Part shown: piece by piece, positions 34,199-46,500 of the stretch
How positions within the stretch are numbered: the first letter of the stretch is position 1
Layout of the letters: the number at the start of each line of letters is the position of its first letter
Origin: Styela clava
Taxonomy: Eukaryota; Chordata; Ascidiacea; Stolidobranchia; Styelidae
DNA: 64,000 nt
Assembly: GCF_964204865.1 (NCBI RefSeq)
Contig: NC_135259.1
Location: 21,834,974-21,898,973, forward strand
Direction: 5' to 3'
Made by a program: the position numbers and the translations under genes
Notes under the pieces: model-generated
Databases searched by the model: none
Told to the model about the DNA's origin: nothing
What the model saw: the letters and a program-made list of their open reading frames with translations, nothing else

Positions 34199-34927
34199 TA
34201 CTGAGAGTAGGAACCTTTAAAATAAAAGTTAATAAAGGGGAAAGTTGATGAGAAGGCACAATTGATCATAGGATGAAAGTTTTTTACAGGGAAAAGCTAA
34301 TAAGAAAGCTTAAGACAGGATTTTAATATTTGTTCCAGTGGAGAAGGAAGTACCGGTAGATAAGAAGGCTTGATCATACTCAGTTTTTATACAGATACCT
34401 TTCAGCAGTTTGAATACAACTAAAGCTGCCAGTATTATAGGATAGGCTTTACATATTTATTAATCATTATTTTGTGAGCATAGAGGAGAAAACTTTTATT
34501 TGAGCTGATTGTAAATTTATTCTGGGATGGTCAGTTTTTGGCGTTACCGGTAATTGAAACTTTTTTTTGAAATTTCAAGTCTGAGTAGATCAAAATAACT
34601 ACACAGAGCTCAGGAAATTTTAAACTATGAATCCGACCACTTGTTGGAAATCCTAACCCACCCGGAAAGCCCCCTCCCATAATCATCCTAAGCCGGTGTG
34701 ACTCCAGACCAATTACCTGCTTGGCTATCCGTACATATGATTGGTAGGCTGTACCTCTTTGCCTAACTGAATTTGTTGACTTTTCTTTATAATGTGCATC
34801 TGTGAAAGTCTTTCAATTTTTTTGTTGTTGCGTTGTTCACTTTTTTATTTGTTATGCGACAAAGTTTTATTTAAAATGTTTATTTCATTTTTTTTTAGAC
34901 TTTTAGATGAATTTATAAAATAACAAA
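34199..34927. other. Intergenic region between RNF212B-like and ZCRB1 genes
   Basis: No gene is recognised. Isolated TACCGGTA motifs occur near 34350 and 34545. A strong polypyrimidine tract and AG (TTTTTTTTAG at about 34889-34898) precede the ZCRB1 ATG by about 30 bp, again suggesting a spliced leader or an untranslated first exon. Confidence 0.4.
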
Positions 34928-35590
34928 ATGAGCGGTGGTCTTGCTCCGAGTAAAAGTACTGTCTATGCGAGTAACTTACCATATCAACTCACGAATAATG
35001 ATCTTCACCAAATATTCGGAAAAATGGGAAAAGTTGTGAAAGTTACGATTGTTCGTGATAAAACAACACGACAGAGTAAAGGACTTGCTTTTGTTCTTTA
35101 TTTAAAACAAGAAGACGCTTTCAAAGCAACTAAAATAATTGACGGCAAGCAGTTATTTGGTAGAATGATAAAATGCAGTTTAGCAAAAGATAATGGACGA
35201 GCAAAAGAATTCATACGCCGGAAAGAATACCGAGACAAAAGTAGATGTTATGAGTGCGGTGAAGCGTTTCATTTAAGCTACAAATGTCCTAAAAACATGC
35301 TCGGAGATCGACAACCCCCTCCCCAGAAAAAGAAACGCCCAAAACAAAAATTTGAACCGCCAACTACAAGAAAAAAACAAAAATTAGAAAAAAGTTTTGA
35401 CAATGATGATCAAAGTAGCGATGATGAAATATATCTTGAAAGCTCAACTTTTGAAAGTTTGAGTCACGTTATTGCGGAAGAAAGCGCGCAATTTAGTGGA
35501 TACCGCCATCAAAGTTCAGTAACGAAGCCCAAAAAGATGAAATTTCAAAAAGATTCGTACTTCAGTGATGAGGAAGAGTTGACAACATAG
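34928..35590 (+). CDS. ZCRB1: ZCRB1 (U11/U12 snRNP RRM and CCHC zinc-knuckle protein)
   Basis: Single 220-codon frame. The N-terminus [13 protein letters not shown] is essentially the vertebrate ZCRB1 start, which fixes the ATG. One RRM (residues about 10-88; RNP2 VYASNL, RNP1 KGLAFVLY) is followed by a CCHC knuckle (C107, C110, H115, C120), the KNMLGDR motif, a Lys-rich basic stretch, an acidic stretch and a C-terminal YFSDEEEL end, all as in vertebrate ZCRB1 (217 aa). The protein is a component of the U11/U12 di-snRNP, so it acts in nuclear splicing of minor (U12-type) introns. The gene is intronless here although the vertebrate gene has several exons. It follows AGGF1 and the RNF212B-like gene on the same strand. 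Orthology is very secure. Confidence 0.96.
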   Translation: MSGGLAPSKSTVYASNLPYQLTNNDLHQIFGKMGKVVKVTIVRDKTTRQSKGLAFVLYLKQEDAFKATKIIDGKQLFGRMIKCSLAKDNGRAKEFIRRKEYRDKSRCYECGEAFHLSYKCPKNMLGDRQPPPQKKKRPKQKFEPPTTRKKQKLEKSFDNDDQSSDDEIYLESSTFESLSHVIAEESAQFSGYRHQSSVTKPKKMKFQKDSYFSDEEELTT

Positions 35591-35978
35591 CAATATGCAA
35601 CAGTCGAAGCAATAGGGCCAACTGTGTCATTGCAGAGTTCTCAGGGTCAAATCCAGTGCCTCATTCACCAATATTGCGATGATTTGGTTGGTAGTGTTAA
35701 ACCAGGAAGATCCTTTCAAAATGTGGCTACTCCCTATATGGGGCAGTGCAACCTTTAATACAAAAGGGAAGCATACAAATAGCTGGATGAAACCACGTAC
35801 CAGATTTATTTCGCGAGCCGCACACCATACAAAATTGGCACTTCTCCATAGGCCACATAATTTTCCTTTATGGGCCTATTTGGCTTGTGGGCTCGGTTTG
35901 CACACCACTGCTCTGCATTGATGAATATGAAATACAAACCAGCAGCAGTATGCATACAACGCCCTCAAGGATCTAGAG
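35591..35978. other. 3' flank of ZCRB1, with a possible hAT right end
   Basis: No gene is recognised. TTTGCACACCACTG near 35899-35912 looks like a hAT right terminus whose left partner was not found. Confidence 0.35.
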
Positions 35979-36287
35979 CAGGGGTGCACAACACGAGGCA
36001 CGCGTGCCAAATTTGGCACGCCTTACGCTCAAACGTGGCACGCGAACCTTTTTGTAAAAAAAAATATTTATGATATACATTAAAATATCACGTTTATATC
36101 AAAATCAGCCTTTTTTTTTTCAGGACATTAAATTGTTTTAATAAAAAGATATTCGTTATTATGTATTGTTATTGCAATTTGTTTGTTTTACGGGAGTTAA
36201 TTTACAATACCAACGATTGTGCGTGGCACGCGCCAAGATTAATTTGAAAAATTTGGCACATGTCCTCATTTGTGTTGTGCACCCCTG
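35979..36287. mobile_element. Non-autonomous hAT element (309 bp)
   Basis: Inverted ends CAGGGGTGCACAACACGAGG and CAGGGGTGCACAACACAAAT, followed on the left by GCACGCGTGCCAAATTTGGC and matched by GCGTGGCACGCGCC near the right end. The flanking 8-mers ATCTAGAG and GTTTAGAA match at 5 of 8. It shares its terminal 14 bp with the autonomous-size hAT at 52088-54801. Confidence 0.75.
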
Positions 36288-36615
36288 GTTTAGAACGCCT
36301 GCCCAGATATGGACTGAGAAATTGCACAAGCCAATAATGAAATTTAGTCTTGCCACCAATTCTATAATTTCATTGCTAGGGATCAAAATGCTAATTCTAG
36401 ATCGCGAGGAGTTTTTGAATAAAGTAATGTACTTAAAATCTCCTCAATTAGATATTGGAACTTTGTGTGCTGTTATTTAACAAAGCTACTGTTCCCCTGT
36501 GGCAAATTGTCTAATTATCTCTCTATTAGTGAACGATAGATTTTCTACTGGTTGAAAAAAAATAAACTTGGCATGGTCAGACTGATTTTGAGTGCATCAT
36601 TAAAAAGTCTTAATT

Positions 36616-36901
36616 GGGTGCCCTGATTTTGAGACTGCTCATCAATGTATAATGGAGAATAAGCCATATTTTGAGCAAAATCCTCTGATTTGGTCACGCT
36701 CAAAGAGAACAAATCGTCTTGATTCCGAGTAAATGTTACGATTTTGAGACGTGTCTAAAGGCTTATTTCGAATGTCCTGATTTAGGAGAGCCACGTCTCC
36801 AAATTTTTTCCCCAAATCAGGACATTTACCCAAAATATGGTTTACTCTCCATGAGTGCTTAGACAGGTCTCAAAATCATAACGACCATATTGAACACCCC
36901 C
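36616..36901. mobile_element. Palindromic (foldback-like) element
   Basis: Long imperfect inverted arms: ATGGAGAATAAGCCATATTT on the left against ATGGAGAGTAAACCATATTT read from the right, with outer GATTTTGAGAC blocks and GGGTG at both extremes. No target duplication was assigned and no coding sequence is visible. Confidence 0.55.
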
Positions 36902-36913
36902 GTTCCTCTATAC

Positions 36914-37286
36914 CAGGGGTTCCCAAGCCTACAACTTTCAGGTGTCCAGTGCAACCCCATGTCAATATATATATTTTTCATGGAACTTCAGAGCTTCTTC
37001 CATCGGACTTTTGAGTTTGGTCATGTGGTGGTATTATTAAGTAAAATCACTAAGACCAAACAGTGATGTCACAATATTCACCTACATTTTCTATGCTATA
37101 GCATAAGCATATAGCGATGCATATGGGTCTGTTTTACAGTAAGCCATGGTACAAACTGCTTAATTTAACATGTTTTGTCAAATCTTAGATGTTTTGTACA
37201 TCCATCTTCTACCATACCTCAGCGACCCTATCTAATTATCACTCCAACCCAATTTGGGGTCATGGTCCCTGGTTTGGGAACCCCTG
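36914..37286. mobile_element. Non-autonomous hAT element (373 bp)
   Basis: Inverted ends CAGGGGTTCCCAAGCC and CAGGGGTTCCCAAACCAG. The flanks CTCTATAC and CTCTAACA share their first five bases, a decayed target duplication. Confidence 0.75.
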
Positions 37287-37629
37287 CTCTAACAGTACTT
37301 GTATTGTTTCATTCAATCTTGTGACATTTATAAGCATTGAATAGAAGGTTTATCAGACAAGCTATCAACCTATTACTTGCATGGCTCGAGTTTTGGGAGC
37401 ATTTTTAAACATTGTGTGTTGTCGTGACTGGAAGGCGGGTATTCCAGATAATAAATTGCTTTACACTGTATGCTGGGGATAGGAAGAAGAGGTTTTCCAC
37501 ATGGAATAGACTAATCCCACCCCATCCCCAGAGAATGGCGGGATGAAATATGCCGCCAACATCCAACTTATAGTCATTATGCTCCACTCCAAACTATCCG
37601 GAGAGGGCAATTGTAATTCAAACATATAC

Positions 37630-37765
37630 CAAGGAGCTCAAATTAGAAAACAAATAACTGGCTAACTAATCCCATACCCAACATGGGGCCGTGGTTCGGC
37701 ATATTATTAAGTTGTCTTATTATGGGCTTTCCTTACCCCCGGGATAAATATGTAAATCCTATGTT
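37630..37765 (+). mobile_element. SINE 3' fragment
   Basis: It shares ATAACTGGCTAACTAATCCC, CGGCATATTATTAAG and CCCCCGGGATAAATATGTAA with the other SINE copies. The promoter half is absent. Confidence 0.6.
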
Positions 37766-37839
37766 AGTTAAGAATTAGCGCTCTAACTTTTGACTTCAAT
37801 ATCAATACAAAATACCACACTGCGAAACATGCTCTAGGA

Positions 37840-38226
37840 CAGTGCTCTACAACCGGGGACAAGAAGCAGGGTATACAACTGATAAAAGGTATACGCATCC
37901 TATTTAAATTACAGAATAATCATTTGCAAATGTGGCACACATGATAAATAAAATGTCATTTACCCAAAAAAACGACTTGATCACATCGTTACATCACAAT
38001 TTATCTAGGTAATGCAGGCACATGTCTGTCTGTTGTTCATTTTGGTTGCCATGCGCTTTATTGAACATTATTCCCGTTACGGACATCAGTCAAATTTAGA
38101 TATTGTGCTTAAAATTTAACGTTTATTTAGGCCTTAAACTAACATTGGTATTTGTAAGATATACAAAGTTCTTGAAACTTGTAAAAGGTGTACCAGTACC
38201 ACGATGAAAAAGGTTGAAAAACACTG
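37840..38226. mobile_element. Non-autonomous hAT element (387 bp)
   Basis: Ends CAGTGCTCTACAACC and CAGTGTTTTTCAACC are flanked by a perfect 8-bp target duplication CTCTAGGA (37832-37839 and 38227-38234). No coding sequence is visible. Confidence 0.85.
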
Positions 38227-38234
38227 CTCTAGGA

Positions 38235-38941
38235 CCAAGGTTCCCAATTCCGTTTTTTCTAAAAAAAATACAACAACAAAAAACACTCGGGACAAGATGT
38301 ATTTTATTTGAAAACTGCACAATAAAAACATACAGATCAGCATTAAGGAGTGTATCACTTTGAACCCAGAACTACAATGTGAAAGCTTGTAGACATGTAG
38401 CAGACCGATAAGAAGTGAATTGATATCTCACAACTCACTCAAAATGCACAATGTTGGAACTGCTTGGTGAGACTGAATTCCGAAAAGCAGTAGGTAAAAC
38501 CACCAAAATAAAAAGTTTTCATCTTCGAGAATCCACTTGCGCAACGGAGTAGAGCAAGAAAAGGAAGTCACACATAACCCCAAATGATAGTAAGGCATTG
38601 AGTGTGACTTAAATTGTATATGGGTAGTCTACTAACAAGGTTAGATATTTATAACTTTCAAGCAGCAAAAAATGATAACTTTGGTTTCCAGCTGGCTATA
38701 GATATCTGAACCATCTAATGAAAAGGATAAAATGCCTAAATTAGGTTATCATTGTGCGAAAAAACTCAATTTATAAGCAAAATTCAACTTTTTGAATGAA
38801 TGTCATTCAAAAAATCTGTATTCCGTGCCCAAGTAGACTAAGTAGACCAAAATGTTGAAGGCCAAGAGGCAAATTAAAAACCAAGTCATTGCTTTCTCCA
38901 GACAACATATCGCCAATATTGAGTGTTCCCAATTTCAGTGT
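38235..38941. other. Gene-free stretch downstream of SAP18
   Basis: Nothing is recognised. The part next to 38942 is the expected SAP18 3' UTR on the minus strand. Confidence 0.4.
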
Positions 38942-41900
38942 TCACCTCCATGAATCTCTTCTTCCCATCTGTGGCATTGAAATTGCTATGTCCATGAAAT
39001 CCCCAATCTGGAATTTTTGGTCCTTAAACAACAATATGAAAAATTGAAACTTTGAGAAGATAGGATAGAATATATATCTTGTGTAGAGGAAAGTTGAAAA
39101 CCTTAATTATATTGGAAACCGTAGCCTCTGACATGCTCACTTTCCAGACAAAAATAATTGAAGGGAAATATATATGAATGTATGTATATGGAATTGCTAC
39201 ACAGAAAATGACAAAGCAAGTCTTAATATACAGGGTGTCCATAAAGTACTTTTAATTTTTGTCATGAAGTCAGTTCTTAATATAGCTTAACAAGCTTTGT
39301 TGTTTTTAAATCAGTAATTTTTGATTCATTTAATTCATCTCCAAGGGCCAATTCTTTGCAATTTAAAAAAAGACTTATGGACACCTTAAATATATATAAC
39401 ATTATATAAAGAAACAATTTTCAAATCCTCTTAATGGGGGTTGAATTCCGCCAGTGTGGAATGTTATATGACGGACATTCCCATAGTGCGGATAAAATTA
39501 CCTGTAAAGTAACGTTGTCATCTGGCCCCTTCAATCCTGCCATTGTTCGACCAATGTCTTTGTACCTATAAAAATATAGTGGAGAAATATTGAGCGTTCC
39601 ATTGTTTAATTAATGATTTTTCACCATACTGAGAATAACCAATGTTACATGATACAGAATATTAAAATGGAATCAAAAATGGCATTTCAGTGTGATGGAG
39701 TTGCGTTAAATTAACTAAAAAAAAACCTCAATGACGACGGTGGGTATTTTTTTAAACTGTTTTTAATAATATTACTCTGAACACACACTCACTCACTCAG
39801 AAGTAAAGAAGACTCATCTCTAAGCAAAGTTACGGGCACTCACTCAGAAGTAAAGATAACTCTGAGTACTCGGTAGTAAAGGAGAGAAAGGTTATGAAAG
39901 ACCATTCAAGAGTGCATGAGACAATATCTGAGCAAGGTATGGGCGCCACTGAAATATCAGAAGCTATTTGATAGCTTTACGGTGAATACTTTTCAACTAA
40001 CCTATGGCGTCCATTTCTTTCCATATAAACTGTAGAAAACTCAAACTTTGTTCCTTTCCTTCGAGCGTCAGGATTCACTTCCTTCACCAGACTTGTTAAT
40101 TCTTTCAATGTTGCATCCATCCTGTGTAAAAAGGGATGAGACTAGTTAATTTTATATATTTAATTTCGCTGACCAAAGTTACGAGCACTCACACAGGAGT
40201 ATGGGAGTCTCATGTCTGAGCGAAGTTCCGAGCCCTCACTCAGATTATTCCTGGATAAAACTACAGGCCAGTCTGGATTTCATGGCCTTTTTGAACGAGA
40301 AATAGAGCGTGCAATCAGAAATTCCCGGATACTGGTACTGTTAAGTACATTTAGATCAAAACTTAAAGCACAATTATTGGAATTATATTAGCTTTCGTGC
40401 AGGACATTCTAATCTCCAGGCATTATTTTTCAGATACAAAGGGCTCTTTGATGATTGGTGGGAAAAAGTTGAGAAAAGACTGGCAGATGAAAATATCTCC
40501 GTTTGACTATGTCATCATGAATGCAACCAACTTCCATTGCTCAGGAAACAAGTCTCGGGCAACCCACTATTCCATTGTCTCTAGTTCCTGCATATTTTTA
40601 TGGTTTATTAGCTTTGTACAGTTACTTCATTGGATCCTTGCTAATGAAAAGATCATCTTATACAAATTAAATTTATCATGCTGAGACGTGGTGACAATAA
40701 ATTCCACACAATAGCGCCTATGAAGTTGACCTGCATTTTATGCCAGACTCTATTGTTCTCATTACTTTTGTCGCATACAATTTAGAATTACCAACTCGAG
40801 TGTAAACAACGAATTTCTACATATGTCCTATATTATTTACCTTTTTAGAACCTAACCCTTTTGTGTCGTGGTCCCACCCAACGTTGGTTTTTGGCTAGTT
40901 CATGTCTCGAATAAATTTTTACTTGTTTCGTACAATCTACCGTAAAACACACAAAAATGCGATTTCGATTTATACCCTCCATCATCAGAACCTTGGACAT
41001 GAACGTGCCATAAACTGCCTATTGTACATATCATCGTGGTGCCGTACCTCTTCGTCCTGTGTATTGCACAAGAGTTTTATTTGTAATTTTCATGTTCGTT
41101 GTCCTACTATAACGCAGCAGTCCTAAACTGCAGTTATACTTGTTAGCGTGCATGTCGCACATCTGTGTCTTAGGCCGGTAAGGTCTTGAAAATGTATCCA
41201 GTCTCTTTTATACCGTTTAACTATTATGCAGATACCGGTACTGTTACATTTTTGAGGCAAATAAACATACATCGGTGTAAAATTATTGAATGAAAAATAA
41301 GTTGGGTCAGAGCAAAATTGGACGACCCGAACATTATTTCTATACATTGTCATCAATTTTGGGAGTGTTTTTGCGTAAAATTATTGGATGAGCAATACGC
41401 TGAATCAGAGCCGTAACTGACCAGGAGTCAGTCGGCGAGGAGTCTGGCGTTTTTTTCGCCCATAACTATTCTCACAGGATTCCTATCATTCAACACGATG
41501 CGCCATACCGCCAAGCAATTGTGGTGATGAATTGTGTGAATGTATTATGTGCAATAACACAAAAGTAAAACAGACTCGGGCCCATGAGTAATATTGACAA
41601 ACTCACAAGAATGGCGTTATCTTAGACGTATGTGCGATGCAAAACAGGTACCAGTGAAATCATGTATACGAAACACGGTTATCATGCATCGTTGATTGTG
41701 AAGGGTTCAGTGTAGTTTCTTACTTCTAGTGGGCGTAGCATAACACAGTAATGTGCGACTGTGCAAAATCGAGCAAGCTATTTCTCTCATTTTCTCGTCG
41801 CAATAATCCCGATATGAGAGTCGAGTTCTTTATCGTCGGTGCAGATGCAATTTCAGTTATACGTTGGCAAGCTCTTTGGCTAATTGCGATTTTGAGATGG

Positions 41901-42505
41901 CGTAGTCAGGTGGGGGTTAGGAATGACATGTGCAAAAATTGTTATACTAAGCCCATTAGGAGTACTCGAGATACGAGACCAGACACTTTACACACGCCTA
42001 TTTTATACACTCTCTCTCACAACAAAGTGACAGTGAACAATTCAGCAATTGGAGTTTGATAATTCAGTAATTTAAGGACAGATATCATCTGACAATAAAA
42101 TCAAAAACTTAGATGGAAAAAACGCATTATTATATTTCTGATTAAGCTTCAACTGAACACTAAACATGGAGAATTTGTTCGGAATATGATTAAATCATCC
42201 CAATTTAGTTTGCTTTATGTATTTCAGAAAACTAATGTCATTGATTAGAAGTCCACGATTTAAAAATCAACAAGATTGTACAAACACAACACTTACCATG
42301 TGTAAATCTGTAATTCATTATTTGGCACATTCCCTCGCGCATAATCACTCAGAGGATGGTGTCTTCCATTGCAAGTAAAAACCCTCAGCAAGAGTGGACA
42401 GGTTTTCTCTCTATCAATAGCTGGCTTTGGCGCCGGCTTTTCTTCCGCTGGCGCGTCCTGTGCTACACTCCTGAGTCGGTCTTCCAGTGAACCAGCTTGA
42501 GGCAT
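38942..42505 (-). CDS. SAP18: SAP18 (Sin3-associated polypeptide, ASAP complex subunit)
   Basis: Four minus-strand exons: 42505-42297, 40121-40002, 39565-39502 and 39022-38942. They sum to 474 nt (157 aa plus stop) with GT-AG junctions and consistent phases. Human SAP18 is 153 aa. After a divergent N-terminus, the near-invariant core starts IDREKTCPLLLRVF (residues about 30-43), continues GRHH ... RGNVP-NELQIYTWMDATLKELTS across the first junction, then KDIGRTM-G in exon 3 and KFQIGDFMDIAIS in exon 4. SAP18 has a ubiquitin-like fold; it joins Acinus and RNPS1 in the ASAP complex at exon junctions and also associates with Sin3-HDAC, in the nucleus. Intron 1 holds dispersed-repeat pieces (41700-41980), and a short MITE lies in intron 3. 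A BEL/Pao element starts 392 bp upstream of the start codon. Identity is very secure. Confidence 0.95.
39229..39392. mobile_element. Short MITE in SAP18 intron 3, GGGTGTCCATAA type
   Basis: Ends CAGGGTGTCCATAAAGTAC and the complement of GACTTATGGACACCTTAA lie in a TATA-rich setting, suggesting TA targeting. A related right end (TTTATGGACACCCTAAG) lies near 25668-25684 in the PPPY gene. Confidence 0.5.
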
Positions 42506-42892
42506 AGCTATGTTTTATGTATTACTAAATTATTATCAAAATAACAGACGAAAGCAGAGATAAAACCTAGCAACTCTATCGTCACGTAACACACAGAAGA
42601 GCACGCGCACTAGAGGTACCGCGAATGAGCAAATCCGTTGGCTGTCAATCAAAATCGTATTTCCGCGTTTTAGGACGGCCCAGGCCAAGCAACCAACTTG
42701 CCTAATGTTAAACAGCTCCATGGACGCCATCTTGTGCCATATTTGAAAAACGCGATACAATGGAGTCTTATGGGGAATTTTCTTCGTGTTGTTGTACCGA
42801 ATCAAATAACTCAGCTGTTAGTGGAGCAAGACTGAAACCGAAGGGTGGATTTTTACCGCCAAGCTATGAACTATGTAATAAAATATGAAGTA
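42506..42892 (-). promoter_or_regulatory. SAP18 upstream region
   Basis: This is the 387 bp between the SAP18 start codon and the target duplication of the BEL/Pao element. No TATA box in a convincing position and no coding sequence are seen. A promoter role rests on position only. Confidence 0.35.
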
Positions 42893-42897
42893 CAACA

Positions 42898-43504
42898 TGT
42901 CGGCAGTCCGTGTGGTCCTAAAGTTTAGTTTAGTTAGGATTCCTTCAGTTGTACATCGTCATCGTGATGATTATCGCTATCTCGTCGTCGTCATCATTAC
43001 TGTGTTGTTTTCTCGTATTCGACGTGTCGCATTTTTCTCTTTCACGTGTTATCGTGTTACGTATTTATTTTATTATCGTCCCCTAAGCTCAGCAAGATGT
43101 TTAAGATTGCATTTCTGGTGGTAGCAGTTTAGGATTTCATTTCTTGTTATGGCAGTTTAAGATTACATCGCCTTTATAACGTTGAAGTTTGAATTCATTC
43201 AATAGTCTTCTTTTATACTGTATTTCGAATCGTTCGATATAACATTATGATATTTGCATGTCTACAGCTCGTATGGTATTGCATTTATAGTTACTGTTTT
43301 ACCTTGGTTGTATATCTGTCGTTTTGGGACTATGCTGTTATATGGAGTTGTTTTGTGTAAGTATTAGTTTTATATTCTGTATCATTTGTCTTTGATTTAT
43401 TTGGTGCTAATTATTTCATTTGTATTTTAGTCAACCGTTTTGAATACTTTCAATAAAACGAGTCTGGCAAATCGACTTATCATTTGAGGGTCCCAAAAGT
43501 GACA
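42898..43504 (+). repeat. 5' LTR of the BEL/Pao element
   Basis: 607 bp, TGTCGG...GTGACA, with a polyadenylation signal AATAAA near 43452. A donor-like GTAAGT (about 43357) and acceptor-like TGTATTTTAG (about 43421-43430) lie inside, so a small leader intron is possible. Confidence 0.95.
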
Positions 43505-43532
43505 AAGTTGAACAAATCTCCTTGCGACGACG

Positions 43533-46500
43533 ATGAACGAAGCAGATGAATCAATTACACAAGATTTGAATAGACGAGAAGCTTCTTCTTCGCCTGCAGT
43601 TCCTCTCGCGGAAACAGACGACGGTAACTCTGAAACTATTGGACGCAATGTATTATGCCACGAAAGAGTCCGACTACAAAATGAACTAAATGGTTTGTGC
43701 GACAGAATTTCAAAATCGATTACTGAAAATGCTCAAAATTCTATCGCTACTGATCTTAAAATTAAACTTCATATTAAACGAATTGCTTATGACCAAGTGA
43801 TGGATAAACTCATTCCGACTACCCGTAATCCAAATGTTTTGAAGAAATATGAAACTGGAAGGCAAATGATGTTATCGAAAATCGATCAAATTGAAAGCAG
43901 AATTAATTCTTACCTTGACGAGGAGATCGTTTCTGATCACGGGTCTGTCGAATCCAATACAAGCAAATGCAGTGTTGAATCACTGAAGCGATTGCAACTT
44001 GAGCAAGAACGAGAGGTAGAAAGAGCCGATTCTCTTGTACGTATGGCTAAACGAGACTTTCTCACAGAAGAAGATACCATTCGCAATAAAATATCAGCAC
44101 TAGAGCGTCGCCTTGATATAAACGAAAAAGAACGAATGGCAGATCTAACACGTCGCCAAGCTGACGAACTTATGCGTGAAATTGAACAAGAAAAGACTGA
44201 ATTGGCTACCAAAAAGATGCCTAAAGATAACTTCCGTGGCGTCAATATTGAATATCCGTTAGAGTCAACACGCAGACGAAGTGCAGTGAACTTTTTTGTT
44301 CCGACGAAGAGTCAAGTGGCAACAAATTCAGAAAAGACCAAAGAATTGCACTTCCCGACAGCACGAACTTACAAACGCCCGTCTCCTGCAAACAGAATGC
44401 TCATACCACAAGAAGCAGTCGACGCGTGGATTGACCACTTGGAACCTAACCAGTCTGGTAAATTTTCTGTTAATTCTTTTAATATGTCAGTAGAGGAACA
44501 AACTATGTTATCATTACAGTTGAATTCTAGAATATTGTCCCAGCACCATTTATCGCCGATTACGATTCCTAGTTTTAGCGGAACGCCCCTAGAATGGCCA
44601 AACTTTATTGAGTTATTTTTTGATAATGTACACAGTTCTCTTGACGACGACGGTTCGCGTATGGTTCGCTTAGTCGCGTCTTTGACGGGGGTGGCTAAAC
44701 GACATGTCGATGGCTTAGGCACGGTGGGAAGTAATTATATTGTCGCGTTGAGTGAATTGAAACATATATTCGGCCAACGGGTGACGATTGCTCGGGCCTT
44801 TCTCGAGAAGGTTGTAGATGGTAGACGAGTAACAGAATTCAGTATCCGAAAAATATCCGATTTTCATTCTGAAGTTCGCGACATTGTGATAAATTTGAAG
44901 AAAATGCGATTGCTTGCAGATTTGTATAGTATTGAAAATGTTAGAAAGACAGCAATGCGAATTCCGGCAGAACTGACCTCGAGTTGGAATAAGTTTGTGA
45001 CTGATATGATTCGTGCCGACGAAATGCCGAGTTTACTGGACTTCGAGCAGTGGTTGTGGGAACGATGCGAGGAATTAGGAAATCCTTTTTCACCAAATCT
45101 TTTCAGTACTAAAATAGATCGTGACGATCGCAGACAGGCATTTCCTAAGAAGAATGTGGTATACCCTTTATCGGGTCATTCAAATCAGCCGCTCGAACAA
45201 CCGCGAATGCAATGTTTCTATTGCAATGGTTTTCATTCTTTAAGTAACTGCGATAGCTTCAGGTTTAGTGCCAATGACACGAAAAGAAGATTTCTACTAA
45301 ATTCACGCCTGTGCTTTAACTGTCTCGAACCTGGACATTTAGCTATTTCGTGCCGGTTCCGCAATATGTGTCGTGTTTGTCCCGGTAAGCATCATTCAGC
45401 CATCCATGGTTTGAGAGTCGTTCCTAATAGATTGAGTGATAACAATCAGCCTGATCTCCCTCCTCAAATGAGCGGCGTTGCCAATTCTCATGTTTCAGGC
45501 GTTAATGGTGTTCAGTTTCAGCTTTTGCCAGTCGTAGTAAAAGGCCCATTGGGATCCTCTGAATATGCTATCGCTGTTCTAGATTCTGCCAGTCAAATCT
45601 CAATAATACATCCCAAATTAAAACAAAAACTTGGTTTGAAAGGAAGTCCTAGGTGTCTAACCATTAACACCTTATGCAATAAGGGCGTTTCGCAAAATAC
45701 GGAGGTGGTGAAATTGTCGGTGCGATCTGCTCACGACGAGAGTGGTCAAATTCTGATGTTAAGCAACGTGTTTGTGGTCGAGTCACGCATACCACATCCA
45801 GCTAGAATCCTTAAGAACGATCACAATATGACTCACCTGCAGGATATTCCGTTAACCGACATTGAAGCGAACAAAGCCATGATTTTAATCGGAGCCGATA
45901 ATCCCTTGGCGCATTTCCAGCTTGAACGTAGAGTCGGCCAGCAACATGAACCAGTGGGTATTAAAACTCCTCTCGGTTGGACTTTGATCGGGTCTTCAGG
46001 CGCGACTAATGAAGATGAAACTGTTTCAAATATGCTGTGTTGTGATTTGCGTGACCAGTATAACATGCTGCAAGAACAAGTTGAGCGATTTTGGTCCACT
46101 GAAGCTGTAGGCACGGCGTACAATTTGACCCGTAGCGAGTCGATTGAAGATAGACAAACTGATAATTTGATGGAAAGAAAAATTAGATTTATCGACGGTC
46201 ATTACGAGGTTGGGTTTATGTGGAGAAATGAAAATTGCAAAATGCCGCAAAACGAACACGTAGCGCTTAACAGGTTCGAAAATCTCAGAAAACGACTCCA
46301 AGGAAACGAACGTTTGCGAAACTTATATTGTAAAGAAATGGCAAAGAATATTGAAAGGGGTTGGGTGCGTAAGCTAACTTCAGATGAAAAGGCGTTTCGC
46401 GGTCCTCGAACTTGGTTTCTGCCTCATCATGGCGTTGAAAATCCCAACAAGCCAAATAAACTAAGAATTGTTTTTGACGCGGCATCTACTTGCTGCGGCG

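Noticed and set aside
42885-43124. 79-codon frame, also present at 49479-49712
   Set aside because: It lies in the two LTRs of the BEL/Pao element and is duplicated for that reason.
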